Shown here piece by piece: positions 37,301 through 48,799 of a DNA stretch of 64,000 bases. This DNA is from Gordionus sp. m RMFG-2023 (lineage: Eukaryota > Nematomorpha > Gordioida > Chordodea > Parachordodidae): positions 39,285,366 to 39,349,365 of the forward strand of contig NC_088777.1 of assembly GCF_954871325.1 (NCBI RefSeq), given 5' to 3'. The position numbers and the translations under genes are program-made. Every line of letters begins with the position of its first letter. Position 1 is the stretch's first letter. The notes under the pieces were generated by a model. It ran no database searches. It saw nothing but the letters and a program-made list of their open reading frames with translations, and was not told the origin of the DNA.

Positions 37301-40300
37301 GAATCAGCAGATGAGGAAAATATGGATGTAAATGTATATAAATATGATATTGATGATATACAAAATACTTTTTTATCAACTATTATATCCTATCCGATTT
37401 ATAGTGTACGGTGTGCAGCTCACACACTTCAGCTGGCACTTCAAGATGCTATAAAATTATCACCTATTGTGGAAACCATTGCAAAGGCTAGGAGCCTAAA
37501 TTTAAAATTAAGACATCCCACTTACCAAAAGTTATTAAAAAATATGAAACTCCCTAAGCCTGTGTTAGATTGCCACAGATGGCATTCAACCCATGATATG
37601 TTAGAAAGGCTGATTTTACTAAAACCCAATATCGAAGATTTTTTTACAGAGCAATCTGGTTATTTATTGACTGAAGATTGGAAAGAGATAATAACGATTG
37701 TTGAAATTTTAAAACCGCTAAAAATCGCAACCAAACAATTCCAATCTGAACAGTTAACACTGACAGATTTTTATGCAGCATGGTTAAGATGCTGCATCGA
37801 ACTGGAAAAAAATCCAAACCATTTTGCTCAATTACTGTATTCTTGTCTTAAGAACAGAGAAGAAAGGTTTATAAAGAACGAAATTCTCTTAGCTGCCATA
37901 TACCTGGACCCAAGATACAAGGTTAATTAAAAGCTTAGTAAATTAATTATTTTAGATTTATATTAAAATTGTTATTTTATGAAATATTTAAATATAAACA
38001 ATATAAATCCTTAAATATTACAGGTATTACTTAGTGATGATGATAAGATTTGTGCGAAAAAACATCTTGTCAATTTATGGAGACGAATTAAAAGCTTAAC
38101 AACGCCGATTTTATCTGATGATATTAGTTCCGATGAAGTTATTGAACAAGAAGATGATTTAGAGAAATTGATACAACTTAAAGAAAGGCAGGAGAAAATA
38201 CTTAAAAGAGGGCCAACGATTGCTGAGAAAAGTATTGGAACAATAATTACTGGATTTAGCGATTATAAAAGATTAGATAAGAAGGAAAATATTTTGCATT
38301 TTTGGGAGTCTGCTAAGCTGGAACACCCTGAATTATATATTTTATCTAAAATCTTATTTGCTGTTCCTGCAACCCAAGTTAATTTTTCATATTTTCACAT
38401 ATAAATACATTTAACATAGGTTAGCGTTGAAAGATCTTTTTCACATTTGAAATTCATTCTTTCACCACATAGATCGAGGATGAGTGAACAACTCTTGGAA
38501 GATATTATGCTAATACGTCTATATAAAATTTTTAAAATTGATACATGACTATATGCTTTGTATTTTTAACTATATTTGCCTATAAATAAAATAAAAAATT
38601 TATTTTTTATATCAAATTTATGTCTAGTTTTTTATTATGATTTAAATATAGAATTTTTTTTATCAACTCAAAAATTCTTGAACCCGAACCGAACCCGAAC
38701 CAAACCCGGGTTCAAAAATATTTCCCTGAACCGAACCCGAACCGAACCCAACTTTTTTTTATACCCCGAACCGAACCCGAACCGAACCCGGTCTAAAATT
38801 TTGTCGGGTTCGCATCCCTGGTTAAAAATATAAAGCATATAGTCATGTATCAATTTTAAAAATTTTATTTAGACGTATTAGCATAATATCTTCCAAGAGT
38901 TGTTCACTCATCCTCGATCTATGTGGTGAAAGAATGAATTTCAAATGTGAAAAAGATCTTTCAACGCTAACCTATGTTAAATGTATTTATATGTGAAAAT
39001 ATGAAAAATTAACTTGGGTTGCAGGAACAGCAAATAAGATTTTAGATAAAATATATAATTCAGGGTGTTCCAGCTTAGCAGACTCCCAAAAATGCAAAAT
39101 ATTTTCCTTCTTATCTAATCTTTTATAATCGCTAAATCCAGTAATTATTGTTCCAATACTTTTCTCAGCAATCGTTGGCCCTCTTTTAAGTATTTTCTCC
39201 TGCCTTTCTTTAAGTTGTATCAATTTCTCTAAATCATCTTCTTGTTCAATAACTTCATCGGAACTAATATCATCAGATAAAATCGGCGTTGTTAAGCTTT
39301 TAATTCGTCTCCATAAATTGACAAGATGTTTTTTCGCACAAATCTTATCATCATCACTAAGTAATACCTGTAATATTTAAGGATTTATATTGTTTATATT
39401 TAAATATTTCATAAAATAACAATTTTAATATAAATCTAAAATAATTAATTTACTAAGCTTTTAATTAACCTTGTATCTTGGGTCCAGGTATATGGCAGCT
39501 AAGAGAATTTCGTTCTTTATAAACCTTTCTTCTCTGTTCTTAAGACAAGAATACAGTAATTGAGCAAAATGGTTTGGATTTTTTTCCAGTTCGATGCAGC
39601 ATCTTAACCATGCTGCATAAAAATCTGTCAGTGTTAACTGTTCAGATTGGAATTGTTTGGTTGCGATTTTTAGCGGTTTTAAAATTTCAACAATCGTTAT
39701 TATCTCTTTCCAATCTTCAGTCAATAAATAACCAGATTGCTCTGTAAAAAAATCTTCGATATTGGGTTTTAGTAAAATCAGCCTTTCTAACATATCATGG
39801 GTTGAATGCCATCTGTGGCAATCTAACACAGGCTTAGGGAGTTTCATATTTTTTAATAACTTTTGGTAAGTGGGATGTCTTAATTTTAAATTTAGGCTCC
39901 TAGCCTTTGCAATGGTTTCCACAATAGGTGATAATTTTATAGCATCTTGAAGTGCCAGCTGAAGTGTGTGAGCTGCACACCGTACACTATAAATCGGATA
40001 GGATATAATAGTTGATAAAAAAGTATTTTGTATATCATCAATATCATATTTATATACATTTACATCCATATTTTCCTCATCTGCTGATTCACTCCTTATA
40101 TCATAATCAGTTTCAGGTTGCAGGAGCTTTATAGCTCTTAAAAAATTACAACCATTATCAGAAGTAATTGTGTATATTTGTTGAATATTAATTTTAAATT
40201 TTAGTAAAGTTTTTAATATATTCTCCTGTACATCTCTCTTTCAGCTCTACAATTCCAAGAGTCCTCAAATTTATAATGGACTTTGATATAAATTGAATAT

Positions 40301-43300
40301 TTACACCAAGAATTGACCTATCTAGTCGTTGAACTGCATCAACTTTTAAACTTATTAATTTTCCTTCTACCTCTCAATATTTTGTCTCTAATTGATTGGG
40401 CTGTTTTATTAATAGTTCTGGATAAATTTTCTTTGTTTATAACTAAATTGAGCCCAGATAGGAGTGGATTTATAATTCTTTGAAATCCCGAATTTTCAAT
40501 AATTGATAAAGGCCGGCCATTTACAGTAACAAGTTCTAGTATAGAACTCATCAAATCATTAGATGATATATTTATACTTATATGCTTTTTTGGAAAAAAG
40601 GTTTCTATATTAATTTTAGGTTTTTTTGTCAATAACAATTCCTGATATTTGGTTTTTTCATTTAAATAATGAAAATATTCATTGTTGTGATTTCTTTCCA
40701 GGTGTCTTTCTAAATTTGACAAGTGATTACCAGACATTTTTACTTTGCAATATGAACATATTGATTTTTTTTCTATTGTATTAAGGGTAAAATGCTTATC
40801 AAATATGACTTTATCTTTAATCTTAAATCTATAATAAGAGAACAATTTTTTTAAATAGCAATGATTTCAGAATTAAAAAAGAGATATTTATAAATTTAAT
40901 TTCTTTTATAATATGCACTTCATTAATATCTTGTAAAAATTAAACTGAACCAAAAATAAATGATTAGCATATATAAATTTTAATAAGTTCACAAAAACTG
41001 CCCTACATTTAACAATTTTTAGGTTAGATGTTTAGAATTTTTTAAATTAACAATATAATAATTTTTACTTTGATTTGTTAACCATTTTCTTCTAATTAAT
41101 AATCTTTAAGAATAATAAGATAAAAATTTAAAAATAAATGGCGTAAATTAATTCAATTGTTTAAAAATTTTTAACACTCCAATAGGAATCGAGTATAAAT
41201 TTAAAAATGGCATAAATGAATTAAGTTGTTTAAAATTTATTAAGACTTCATTTAATTGGAAATTTGAAAATATAATATTTGTATTTACATATATTAATAT
41301 ATGATTTTAAATAATACACTGAACCCGATTGAACCCGGGTTCAAATAAAATTCTTGGGTTCGGTTCGGGGTTTTGAAAATTTTATAAATGGGGTTCGGGT
41401 TCAGAGTTTTTTTCTAAAAACCCGGGTTCACTTCTCCGGGTTCGGGTTCGGTTCGAATCCCTGGTGAATTCCATATCAATTCAACAAAAAAAAGTCGATT
41501 TTCAACCCAACCCCCTAATTTTTTTAGATTTGTATATTGGTAGTATATACTATAACTAAGAAAAAAAATGAAATTTTACTTTTTTTCACCACTTACTCAC
41601 TAATATATAGACGTTTAAAGAGCCGAAAAGTGGTACATTTTTGATAAAATTCACTTCATTAATTTTCAAATATCTCAAAAATAAATTAAGAGAGAATAAT
41701 AATTTAAATTTTATTATATAGCTTAATAATAGTTCTTTAATATGACATATAAATATCTGATAGAAACCCGATTAATACCAAAAACCGGAAGTACAAAACA
41801 AAATGGTCATTAAAAAAAGTATGTTTTAATTTTCACTGTAGGTGTATACCAGATTGTTTTATATTTGTACAAAATCCTAGACTTGGTTGAACGTGGGTTT
41901 AGGAGTTATAACCCTTTATATGGCAAAATTGATCAAATTTAAGATAAATATCATCATATTTAAATTTAATAGATGCTTACGTAATATTTTTTATTTTAAA
42001 ATTATGTCCAAATGAGAGACCCTTACTTTATTATTTAAAAAAATCTTTTGAGAGGGAGGGGATGGTCAATATGGTTTATCTTTATTTTAAAATTACGTGG
42101 CAAAATCATTCAAAACATATTTATAACTTTATTTGGCAAAATAATTTCTATAATTACATGTAATACATATCACAAATTTATATTAAATAGAAATTTTAAA
42201 ATATATTATATATTAATTCACCCGAAGAATTTGAATAAATTTTCACATTCATTTTATTTTCTTATTGGGAAATAAAACTATAAAATTTTGTGTTCCAGAA
42301 ATTTGTTCTGTTGTCAAAAACCTGTTTTTAAGATGATTTTTATACTTAGATATTCATAAATGCTCACAAATATTTAATTTATTCCTCTGATGTTATTTCT
42401 TGCTAGTTATATAAATTCGTTGTTGTCAATATATGATCATATGAACGTTGCAAGCTAGGTCGAACTGCTAACTGAAACTGTCGCAGGGACGTTTACCAGG
42501 TGCGGTTTCAAATAAATGCCACTCTGCCTTTATTCCAAAATTATTTTCATGATTGTAGTGGTTAATAAAGTTTTTATATTTTTATATTGGGTAACTGCCC
42601 CATCAGAAAAATAATGAACTTTGGCTACTCTGCCCTCCCTTTAAAGAATAAGTTCAATTTTATTACTTGTCTAATTAAGCCGTCATAGTCGTTCTTTTAT
42701 TTTTGATTTATGCTATAAAATTACAGATTTAAAATTATTTTGCAAAGTAATTTCAAGAGAAAATTTAACCAAATTGTTAAAGAAACCACATTGCCCACCC
42801 TCACACCCTCTCAAATAGTTTTTTTTAAATAAAAATTTTTACATAAGCATCCATTAAATTTAAATATGATGATATAGAGATCTGCAAAAGTAGGCCCCCG
42901 GCCCAGCCCAAAAGGGCTTCGGGTCGGGCTCGGGACTAATTTTTTAAAAATAAATCGGGCCGGGTCGGGCCTAATATCTTTAAAATATTCGGGCCGGGTC
43001 GGGCCTTGGTTTTTTTAAAATATATCTAAGTTTAACAATTTTATATTTAATTTTTTATGTAAAATAAAAATATTTGTTTTATTTATAGAAACTAGACACC
43101 CTATAACATATGTCTTTTATTTTGAATAATTCTATAAATTAATTTCTATATTTTAAATAAATTCATGCTGGGCCGGGCCAGCAATACTTTTTTAAAAAAA
43201 TTTCGAGAATTGATCAAATTTAACATATATCATCATAGTGACCTGCATCGGAAAAATTCCGGGCCGGGCTTGAAAAATTAAGCCCGATGCAGGCCACTAT

Positions 43301-46300
43301 GATGATATATGTTAAATTTGATCAATTTTGCCATATAAAGGGTTATAACTCCTAGACCCATGAGCCCAGTTTAGGATTTTGTACAAATATAAAAGCAATC
43401 TAAAATACATCTACAGAGAAAAATTTAAAAAAAATACCTTTTTTTCCTATGGCAATTTCGTTTTGTACTTCCAGTTTTTGGTATTAATCGGGTTTCTATC
43501 ACATTTATTTATATGTCGTATAATAGATCTATTATAAGCTTTATAATATAATTTAAATTATTGCTCTAACTTAATTTATTTTTGAGATATTTGAAAATTA
43601 AATAAGTGAATTTTATCAAAAATGTACCACTTTTTCGCTCTTTAAACGTCCATATCTTAGTGAGTAAGTAGTGTAAGGAAGTAAAATTTCATTTTTTCTT
43701 AGTTATAGTATATATCAGTGATCTGCATCAGGCCTAATTTTTCAAGCTCGGCCCAAATATTTTGCCGGCCCGATCCGAACTCGAAATATTTTTTTAAAAA
43801 AGTTTTGCCGGTTCGGCCTATATACATTTTTACTCTAATTATTGGTCAACATCACTGTTGTAATTGTACAATGTTATCTAAGAAAATGATGATTAAATAA
43901 AATAGATCTTACATTATGCTAGATCTTGATAGCACTGATCTAAACCCTGATACCCATTCACAATTTGGCGATTCCAATGGTGATAATAATAATAATAATC
44001 CCACTCAAATGAGAACATTAAAATATGTCCCAACCAGATGGCATAGCATATTAATTATTTCTCGACAATCATTATCTATAGCTAAATGAAAATTTAATAA
44101 ATATTGTTTAGAATTAAAAGCATTATCTTAAATTAAGAATAGGATCTCGTAGATAAACTATTAATTTTTCTTTCGAAATTTATGGCCTACATTGATAGCA
44201 TCACATTTCAGAAATGAAATAGAAACGCTAATATTATATGATACTTCTCCATAACTGAAATTCAAAATTATGGCATTTTTCCCTTATAATTAATTAATAA
44301 TATATTTTTTAACGTTTTCGATTTATCTCGATATTTTGTATTACTTACAATCTTAACATATTAATTATGTTTTTGTAATATTATATTAATTCTTGATTAC
44401 TCGCACACCTAGTGAAAGGGTTTTCTTTACCACTTGATGTTGAATTCAAGGAGATCATCTTTATCTCCTGCAAATTAATTTTTTTTTTCAATGAAGATCT
44501 AAAAATATGCAGATATATCTGTAGTGTATATTTAAATTTAATTTAGCTTTTTTAAAAAATATTCATTTAAAAATAAATAGGTATATATTATGAAAAATTT
44601 ATGCCAGGGCGCCGATTTACGCGGCTTATGTTGACGGCGGCTAAAAACGGTGCACCGCTGGCCGCCGATTATATTTTTAAAACTCGCGCTGGCCGCCGAT
44701 AGTTTTATTGGGTCTACCTAGAAGAAGAAATATATTAATAGAAATTTTAAAAATATTTAATTTACATATAGAATACATAAACGAAATTCGGGATCATCTA
44801 GCTTCCTTTAGGACACCATTATCGTCGAGTAAAAAAAATCTTTTTTATACACAATGCGATCTTATAATTATATATAAAAGAATATTCCTTCTCTCTTTTT
44901 TAAAAAAAACAGTTTAATATCAATAATTTAATTTAAGAATATTCACCTGTAAAGTATATTAAGATATAATTGTTGTCCAAACTTGTGACGGTTGTATCTT
45001 AATTTATTACGTTATTTGCTTACCAAAAGTTATAAATCAGGTGGGCGCAAAGTTACACTTATAAATGTTAACAGACTAAATTAATTCCTCATAACAATCG
45101 TTTAGAAATTTACCGCCAGTCCTTTTAAAAAAAAATAATTTAATTACAATATCTGCCACCTAAGTATCTTTGAAAAAAAAATTCATAAGTCTCATACTTA
45201 AACAAAATGTTATTTTTGTTGTCTTTTTCCACCTGTTTAGGAATTTTTACTGGAAAATGGGAATGGGAGGCAATTATTCTATTGTTAAAAGGTGTATATT
45301 TATTTTATATTAGGATACGTATTATTTCCTATTATAGATTAATCAGCAATATTTAGCATTATACATTATGAAAATAAATTTAGATAAATCGATGCTATAA
45401 ACGTTTAGTCAACCGTTATCACTACTCGTAGCGCCCTGCATATCAGCCCGAATCCTGAACCGGGCTTAACAATCTGGGCCGAAAATAATTATTTATATTT
45501 AGTTAATATAGTTTAAAAAAAATATATATAATAAAATGTACTGCCCTGGTTCTTATCCACTTTCTCTCATTTTATCTTTATTTTTTTCCTTTTTTAATAA
45601 AATTTAACCATCATATTTGTTTTCTTAAATCTAGACCACTCACGTTCCTTAGATATCCATGGCCTATGCTCGAGCCAAGATTTTTTATCATTTACCGGTG
45701 CCCGAATATGTGTAACTTCCTCCACTGCTGATGAGGACGATCAAAGCATTCGCGATCAGGCATGTGAACAGAGCCTCACGGCCACTTATAAATTCTATCT
45801 CGCTTTCGAGAACAGCAATTGCGCGCATTACGTGACCGAAAAAGTGTTTCGCGCACTTTCTGTAGGAACTGTGCCTGTGGTGTATGGTGCGCGGTATGCG
45901 GATTATGCCAAGGTGGCCCCGCCATTTTCTTTCATCTACGTGGCCTCCCCTCTGGGAGTGAGGGACGATGAAGCCATGGGTGAGTGTATATAATTTAAAC
46001 TAGATAATTGATTATATACGGGGTTTTGTAATTATGCATGTGGAATTATAAAATATTTTTTTTTAATGCTCATTTTATTCAGGTATATACTTTTATATGT
46101 TTTTATGTTTATTCTAACATTGCAATATATAAATTATATTTACTAATGTCTATTTCATCCCTTCTTTCTTTTGGGTTTCTCTTAATTTGATACGGTCTTT
46201 ATCCATGATATCATATAGAAAATGGAAACATAGATTTCAGATATAAATTTATTACTTTATATTAAATGTCTGATTTTTCATCTCTATCTCATTACAATTA

Positions 46301-48074
46301 TGGGAGATAAATCTATCTGGCTCGAGTATTATATATAAAAATTAGGCCCGGCATTTGAAAATTTTATATTTAAGTCAGCCCCCGATATGAATATGACCAC
46401 TTTCGATCCGTGATTTTATTGTTATTGTAGTTACCAGTTATTTAATTTTAAAATGGTATGTTATTACTAAATTACCTTATTTCCCGCAATCGTTACAAGA
46501 TAAATGATAAAAGATGGCAGAAAATAAAGAAACTATTTAAAAAAGGCAGTAATAAAAATTGAGAAACGATGACTTCAAATTATAGAGAGAGCGCAAAAAT
46601 TTAGAAAAAACTAAGAAAGAAAATTAATAGCCTAAAATATTTTCTTCTAAAAAAATGACATTTCAAGATTAATTAAAAAAAATATATAATAAATAATGAT
46701 TATCCTTTTTGAATGGGAATTTTTCTTTTTTTGATTAAACTTTTTCCTTTTCTTGTGTGCTTATCCTTGGGAGACTTTTCCTTTTTTTTATTGGAATTTT
46801 TCCTGTTTTTGGTTCTTTTCCTTTTTTGAATGGGAAACCTCGTAAGTTGTAATATGGAGTCAATTTTAGAGTTCATTATTTTTGAGTAACTAACACCTAA
46901 AAAATTTTACACTGATTTTTATTGTAAAATATTTTAAAATAAATTGCCTTTATCATAATGTTTAAATAAACCATTTTTTTACATTTATTTTATCCATAAT
47001 ATTATAAATGTCCCTTTTATTTCAAAAATTATCATTTTCATGTTCAGAGTTTGTTGGAATTAACTTTCGCGATATATTTTAAAATATAAGGACCCCATTT
47101 CTGATTAATAAACACGTTTCTTTTTTTTAAAAATATGTTTATTTACGTATTTCTCAGTTTTTACAAGTTGGCGTTTTGCCTTAAATTTTAAATAATGCGA
47201 TTCAATTAAGAACGTGCAAATTGGTCAGCTTTCTTTTTATCTTAAAAAATGCGAAATAGTTCGTGAGTTGCACATTTTTTTAAACAACGAAACGTTTTTT
47301 AGAGAAATAAATCGCTTAACACCTCTGCTCAAAATTTACTATTTTTATAATTAATATTCTCTTCTTTTCAGTGATCAAAAATTTTCTCTTATCTTATCAA
47401 TTTAATTTTTTTCCCATTTTTCGTAATTTTATTAGGAGGGGACACATAAGGGGCTCAAACTCTCTGGAAACTTGGAAGAGCCCCTCTGAAAAATATTAAG
47501 TTTTTTTTTGCTAATTTTAGGAGAACTTTAGGTAATAATATTTTTTTTGTGCTAATTTTAGGTATAATTTTTGTGTTATTTTTAAATATAATTTTTATGC
47601 TCATTTTAAAAAATTACCTTTTTTGGTAATGTTAGAAATTTTAAGGAAATGAGTCCCTTTAATTTGAAAAGGCTAGTGCCACCTAGGTAGATCTATGTCA
47701 GATGTTTATGAATAATACAATTTAATAACCACTTGTTTGGCATACTGCTCATACTTTTTAAACTCATATTTTTTTTTTCACTGTAAACAGAAAAATCGTT
47801 TAACCATTCGTCCAAAATATCGTTACCTCATCCTTATTTTCATGTCCACAATCTAAAAGAGTTAGCTAAATATCTGCTGAAATTGGACTCCAACGAAACC
47901 CTTTACAATGAATATCACGCTTGGAGAAGTAAATTCGCTTTAGGATCCAACCCGGCAGAAGATAGCGATAATTACCTGTGTCAAATTTGTCGCCATTTGC
48001 ACCTCAAGGATATTCCCGCGAAGTCATACAAAATATCGGAATGGTGGGATGGTAAAAAAGATTGCGATCCTTGA
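28353..48074 (+). CDS. Alpha-1,3-fucosyltransferase (glycosyltransferase family 10)
   Basis: A Golgi enzyme that transfers fucose from GDP-fucose to N-acetylglucosamine of glycans. Four exons fit: 28353-28967, 34070-34322, 45635-45979 and 47791-48074 (phases 0, 1, 1). They give about 498 residues, close to animal family members. Exon 1 starts with an in-frame stop just before the ATG. It encodes a type II anchor (KKRWKFIFILLFLLLSCIYY, about residues 38-57), then WTPFF, GRVPFNSCRYSSCEVSYNK and ADALLVHLRD, and ends WIFFLQ. Exon 2 opens ESPHHT and holds FNWTSTYLPHSDIPVPYG and NKLAVSFVSNC. Exon 3 has the donor-binding block YKFYLAFENSNCAHYVTEKV and VPVVYG.RY, APPFSFI. Exon 4 ends LYNEYHAWRS, CQIC. 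The exon 2/3 join (NNRL, then LDIHGLC) is several residues shorter than usual, so a microexon may be missed. Introns of 5.1, 11.3 and 1.8 kb. Confidence 0.92.
29460..29678 (-). CDS. Unidentified helical coding exon within the fucosyltransferase intron
   Basis: A minus-strand acceptor (TTAACACTAG) is followed by an open frame of 72 codons to a TAA at 29460. It begins PLSLLHSPRMANIVHEHGI and includes LLVALAALSICSIITNNVAL. Composition is GC-richer than the flanks. The alternation of leucine and alanine with small residues resembles armadillo/HEAT-type helices, but no family signature is certain. It may be the last exon of a gene nested in the intron, a processed fragment or an element piece. Confidence 0.3.
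   Translation of the reverse strand, partial: PLSLLHSPRMANIVHEHGIRQLQLHSSLKTNRKLLVALAALSICSIITNNVALLNMLWSSVQIKRNLSITFF
30020..30400. repeat. GC-rich transposon remnant with poly-C run
   Basis: CCCACCC-type motifs occur at 30058-30145 (including a run of 12 C at 30127-30138) and again at 30295-30385. The right end GCCCATTGCAGATATCTA is the inverse of the TAGAGRTCTGYAATGGGC terminus seen at 11366. The left end is not clear. Confidence 0.45.
31170..31420. repeat. GGCCCGG-rich hAT-like remnant
   Basis: CACGGCCCGGCCCAGCCCGG at 31198-31217 is echoed by CACGGCCCGGG, GGCAGGCCCGG and an end reading CCCTGCAGGTCTGA. This is the subterminal style of several hAT families here. It lies in the first fucosyltransferase intron. 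Confidence 0.45.
31757..32650. other. Possible DNA-transposon remnant with unassigned open pieces
   Basis: It opens with a CGCGATCGCGATTTAGCCGCG block (31768-31788, GC-rich in an AT-rich setting) and ATCGCCGCGATT at 31851, resembling a transposon terminus. A short AG/GT-bounded piece at about 32193-32277 (LIDSDNNMDDIIIPKIPALI) and an ATG frame at 32439-32648 are open but unrecognised. I assign no function. Confidence 0.25.
33540..33900. repeat. GACCCGG-rich transposon remnant
   Basis: Motifs CAGGCCCGACCCAGACCCG at 33580-33600 and GACCCATGGGCCGCGGGCC at 33860-33880 frame about 250 bp of AT-rich DNA, looking like the two ends of a small element. It sits just upstream of fucosyltransferase exon 2. 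Confidence 0.4.
34407..34514. repeat. Exact tandem duplication of a 54-bp unit
   Basis: Two consecutive units beginning ACCTCAAAATCGTATTTATA (34407-34460 and 34461-34514) appear identical. A recent slippage or unequal-exchange event in the second fucosyltransferase intron. Confidence 0.9.
34594..34780. mobile_element. 187-bp hAT MITE with exact 8-bp target duplication
   Basis: It starts TAGGCATGTACCGATACC and ends GGTACATCCCTA. It is flanked on both sides by CATGCAAT (34586-34593, 34781-34788). Internal TTTTTGGAGGCCGATCCGAT ties it to the larger decayed element at 2723-3597. Non-coding. Confidence 0.85.
35135..35430. repeat. ~35-bp minisatellite
   Basis: About eight units of the type AATTTACAAAATTATCAAAT then TTAAAAAAATATATA are in tandem, with small length differences. 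It ends about 260 bp before the nested hAT elements. It is low complexity and has no coding content. Confidence 0.85.
35688..41463 (-). mobile_element. Outer BED-type hAT element, interrupted by a sibling copy
   Basis: It is bounded by CAGGGATACGAACCCGAC and GGTTCGAATCCCTG and flanked by the exact 8-bp duplication GTGAATTC (35680-35687, 41464-41471). Removing the inner element and its duplication leaves about 2.84 kb. Minus-strand coding (40845-40339) has a BED finger, CSYCKVKMSGNHLSNLERH. It continues (about 40260-39461) through SDNG, CAAHTLQLAL and CHRWHSTHD of the RNase-H core, and HPELYILSKILF, then a short intron, then VSVERSFSHLKFILS at 38960-38880. A stop after NKFKS near 40339 and a 14-bp deletion near 40220 relative to the inner copy mean it is not intact. 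GGTTCGG repeats line both ends. Confidence 0.92.
35895..38820 (+). mobile_element. Inner BED-type hAT element inserted into its sibling
   Basis: This 2,926-bp copy has ends CAGGGATTCGAACCG and GGGTTCGCATCCCTG. It is flanked by GTTAAAAA (35887-35894, 38821-38828), an exact target duplication cut from the outer element. The plus-strand transposase follows the same order: BED finger region (36570-36690), SDNGCNF (37231), CAAHTLQL (37420), WHSTHD (37580), and the final exon after an intron at about 38372-38418 giving VSVERSFSHLKF. An in-frame stop near 37007, a frame change near the BED finger and another before 37109 break it. The stretch after 37322 is nearly identical to the outer copy, so the insertion is young. 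Confidence 0.93.
41550..43713. mobile_element. Fold-back element with ~500-bp arms
   Basis: The left arm (about 41550-42080) is repeated inverted at 42790-42874 plus 43308-43713. The right arm is split by the insertion at 42875-43299. Shared blocks include ATACTATAACTAAGAAAAAA, GGTACATTTTTGATAAAATT, CCGGAAGTACAAAAC and GGCAAAATTGATCAAATTTA. The unpaired centre is about 700 bp. No transposase was recognised and the true outer ends are obscured by neighbouring elements on both sides. Confidence 0.8.
42875..43299. mobile_element. 425-bp GGGCCGG-rich hAT-like element inserted in the fold-back
   Basis: It starts TAGAGATCTGCAAAAGTAGG and ends GATGCAGGCCACTA. The flanks are exact copies of TGATGATA (42867-42874, 43300-43307). 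The interior carries CGGGCCGGGTCGGGCC repeats. A further small palindrome near its right end (43214-43249 against 43281-43325) includes the same flanking sequence, so a second, related insertion or local inversion occurred here. Confidence 0.8.
43714..44140 (+). mobile_element. Left part of a decayed hAT element
   Basis: CAGTGATCTGCATCAGGCC at 43716 starts a GGCCCGATCC-type subterminal region. On the plus strand at about 44010-44085 the peptide KYVPTRWHSILIISRQ matches the conserved P-T-R-W-x-S segment of hAT transposases. A stop follows soon after. No right end was identified. Confidence 0.55.
44603..44720. repeat. GCCGCCGAT-rich transposon end
   Basis: CAGGGCGCCGATTTACGCGG is followed by GGTGCACCGCTGGCCGCCGAT and GCGCTGGCCGCCGAT. 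A CAGGG start with subterminal GC repeats is typical of the hAT families in this window. No partner end was found. Confidence 0.45.
45420..45500. repeat. GC-rich transposon-end fragment
   Basis: GCGCCCTGCATATCAGCCCG, then AACCGGGCTTAACAATCTGGGCC. It lies about 150 bp before fucosyltransferase exon 3, so it is in the second intron. No second end is visible. Confidence 0.35.
45980..47790 (+). other. Third intron of the fucosyltransferase gene
   Basis: Donor GTGAGT at 45980 and acceptor TGTAAACAG at 47782-47790. The interior is AT-rich with short T-rich direct repeats (TTTTCCTTTTTT motifs at 46720-46830). No gene or clear transposon is seen. Confidence 0.6.
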
Positions 48075-48350
48075 ATTTGTCATGATGATTGATTATCACT
48101 TTCGAATTATCCTGAAAACTATCACAAAAATATAAGATTAAAATTATTTTTATGACAGACCACCAATCCAATTGTTGATATTTACCTAAAAGTTAGTTGC
48201 TTTTTATCTTAGTTTAAAATTTATAGCCTTATTTTTTTAATGCCAGAAAAAAATCTATCACGTATGATATATATTTTTATTTGGCTCCCTATTTTGTCCC
48301 CGAGTAAACTGCGCTATGATCTTTGTGTGAATGTTATTCGCGATTTTCAT

Positions 48351-48356
48351 AATAAA
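48351..48356 (+). promoter_or_regulatory. Candidate polyadenylation signal of the fucosyltransferase gene
   Basis: AATAAATAAA about 280 bp after the TGA at 48074 is the first good cluster downstream. Weak evidence because of the AT-rich setting. Confidence 0.35.
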
Positions 48357-48799
48357 TAAAATAACATAAAAACGTTTTTATTAAGTAATTTTTATTTAAA
48401 AAATTTAAATATATTATTAGAAATTATATTAGAAAATTATTCAATTTGTTATTAACAATCTTTATTTTTTTAAAAAAAATAGTACAATAATATATATTTA
48501 ATATATAAAAAAAATTTGTTGGTGATACTATTTGTATTTAGGATTTAATCTATATTTATAACTTATTTATAAGTGCGCTTGATGAAATATAACGAATTTT
48601 ATATGTATATTCTTTTTAGAAGTTGTATTTATTAAACAAGCGTTGGTTAAAGTAAGACAATCACCACCTTTTTAAAACTATTATTTATATGGAATAGTAT
48701 GTAATTTAATGCCATAAAAACAAACAGTCATCAATGGCCCTCTTACACATTAAGTGCATTATACTTATTGACTTGTCATATCATATGTTTATAAATCGG

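Noticed and set aside
38576-38853. Frames rich in Asn-Pro-Arg/Glu-Pro repeats at the hAT ends
   Set aside because: They come from translating the GGTTCGG subterminal repeats; the same pattern occurs at each family terminus on either strand.
42048-42275. Plus-strand frame MRGRGWSIW... as a gene
   Set aside because: It lies at the end of the fold-back arm and its centre; the inverted copy at 42790 shows it is repeat sequence without coding constraint.
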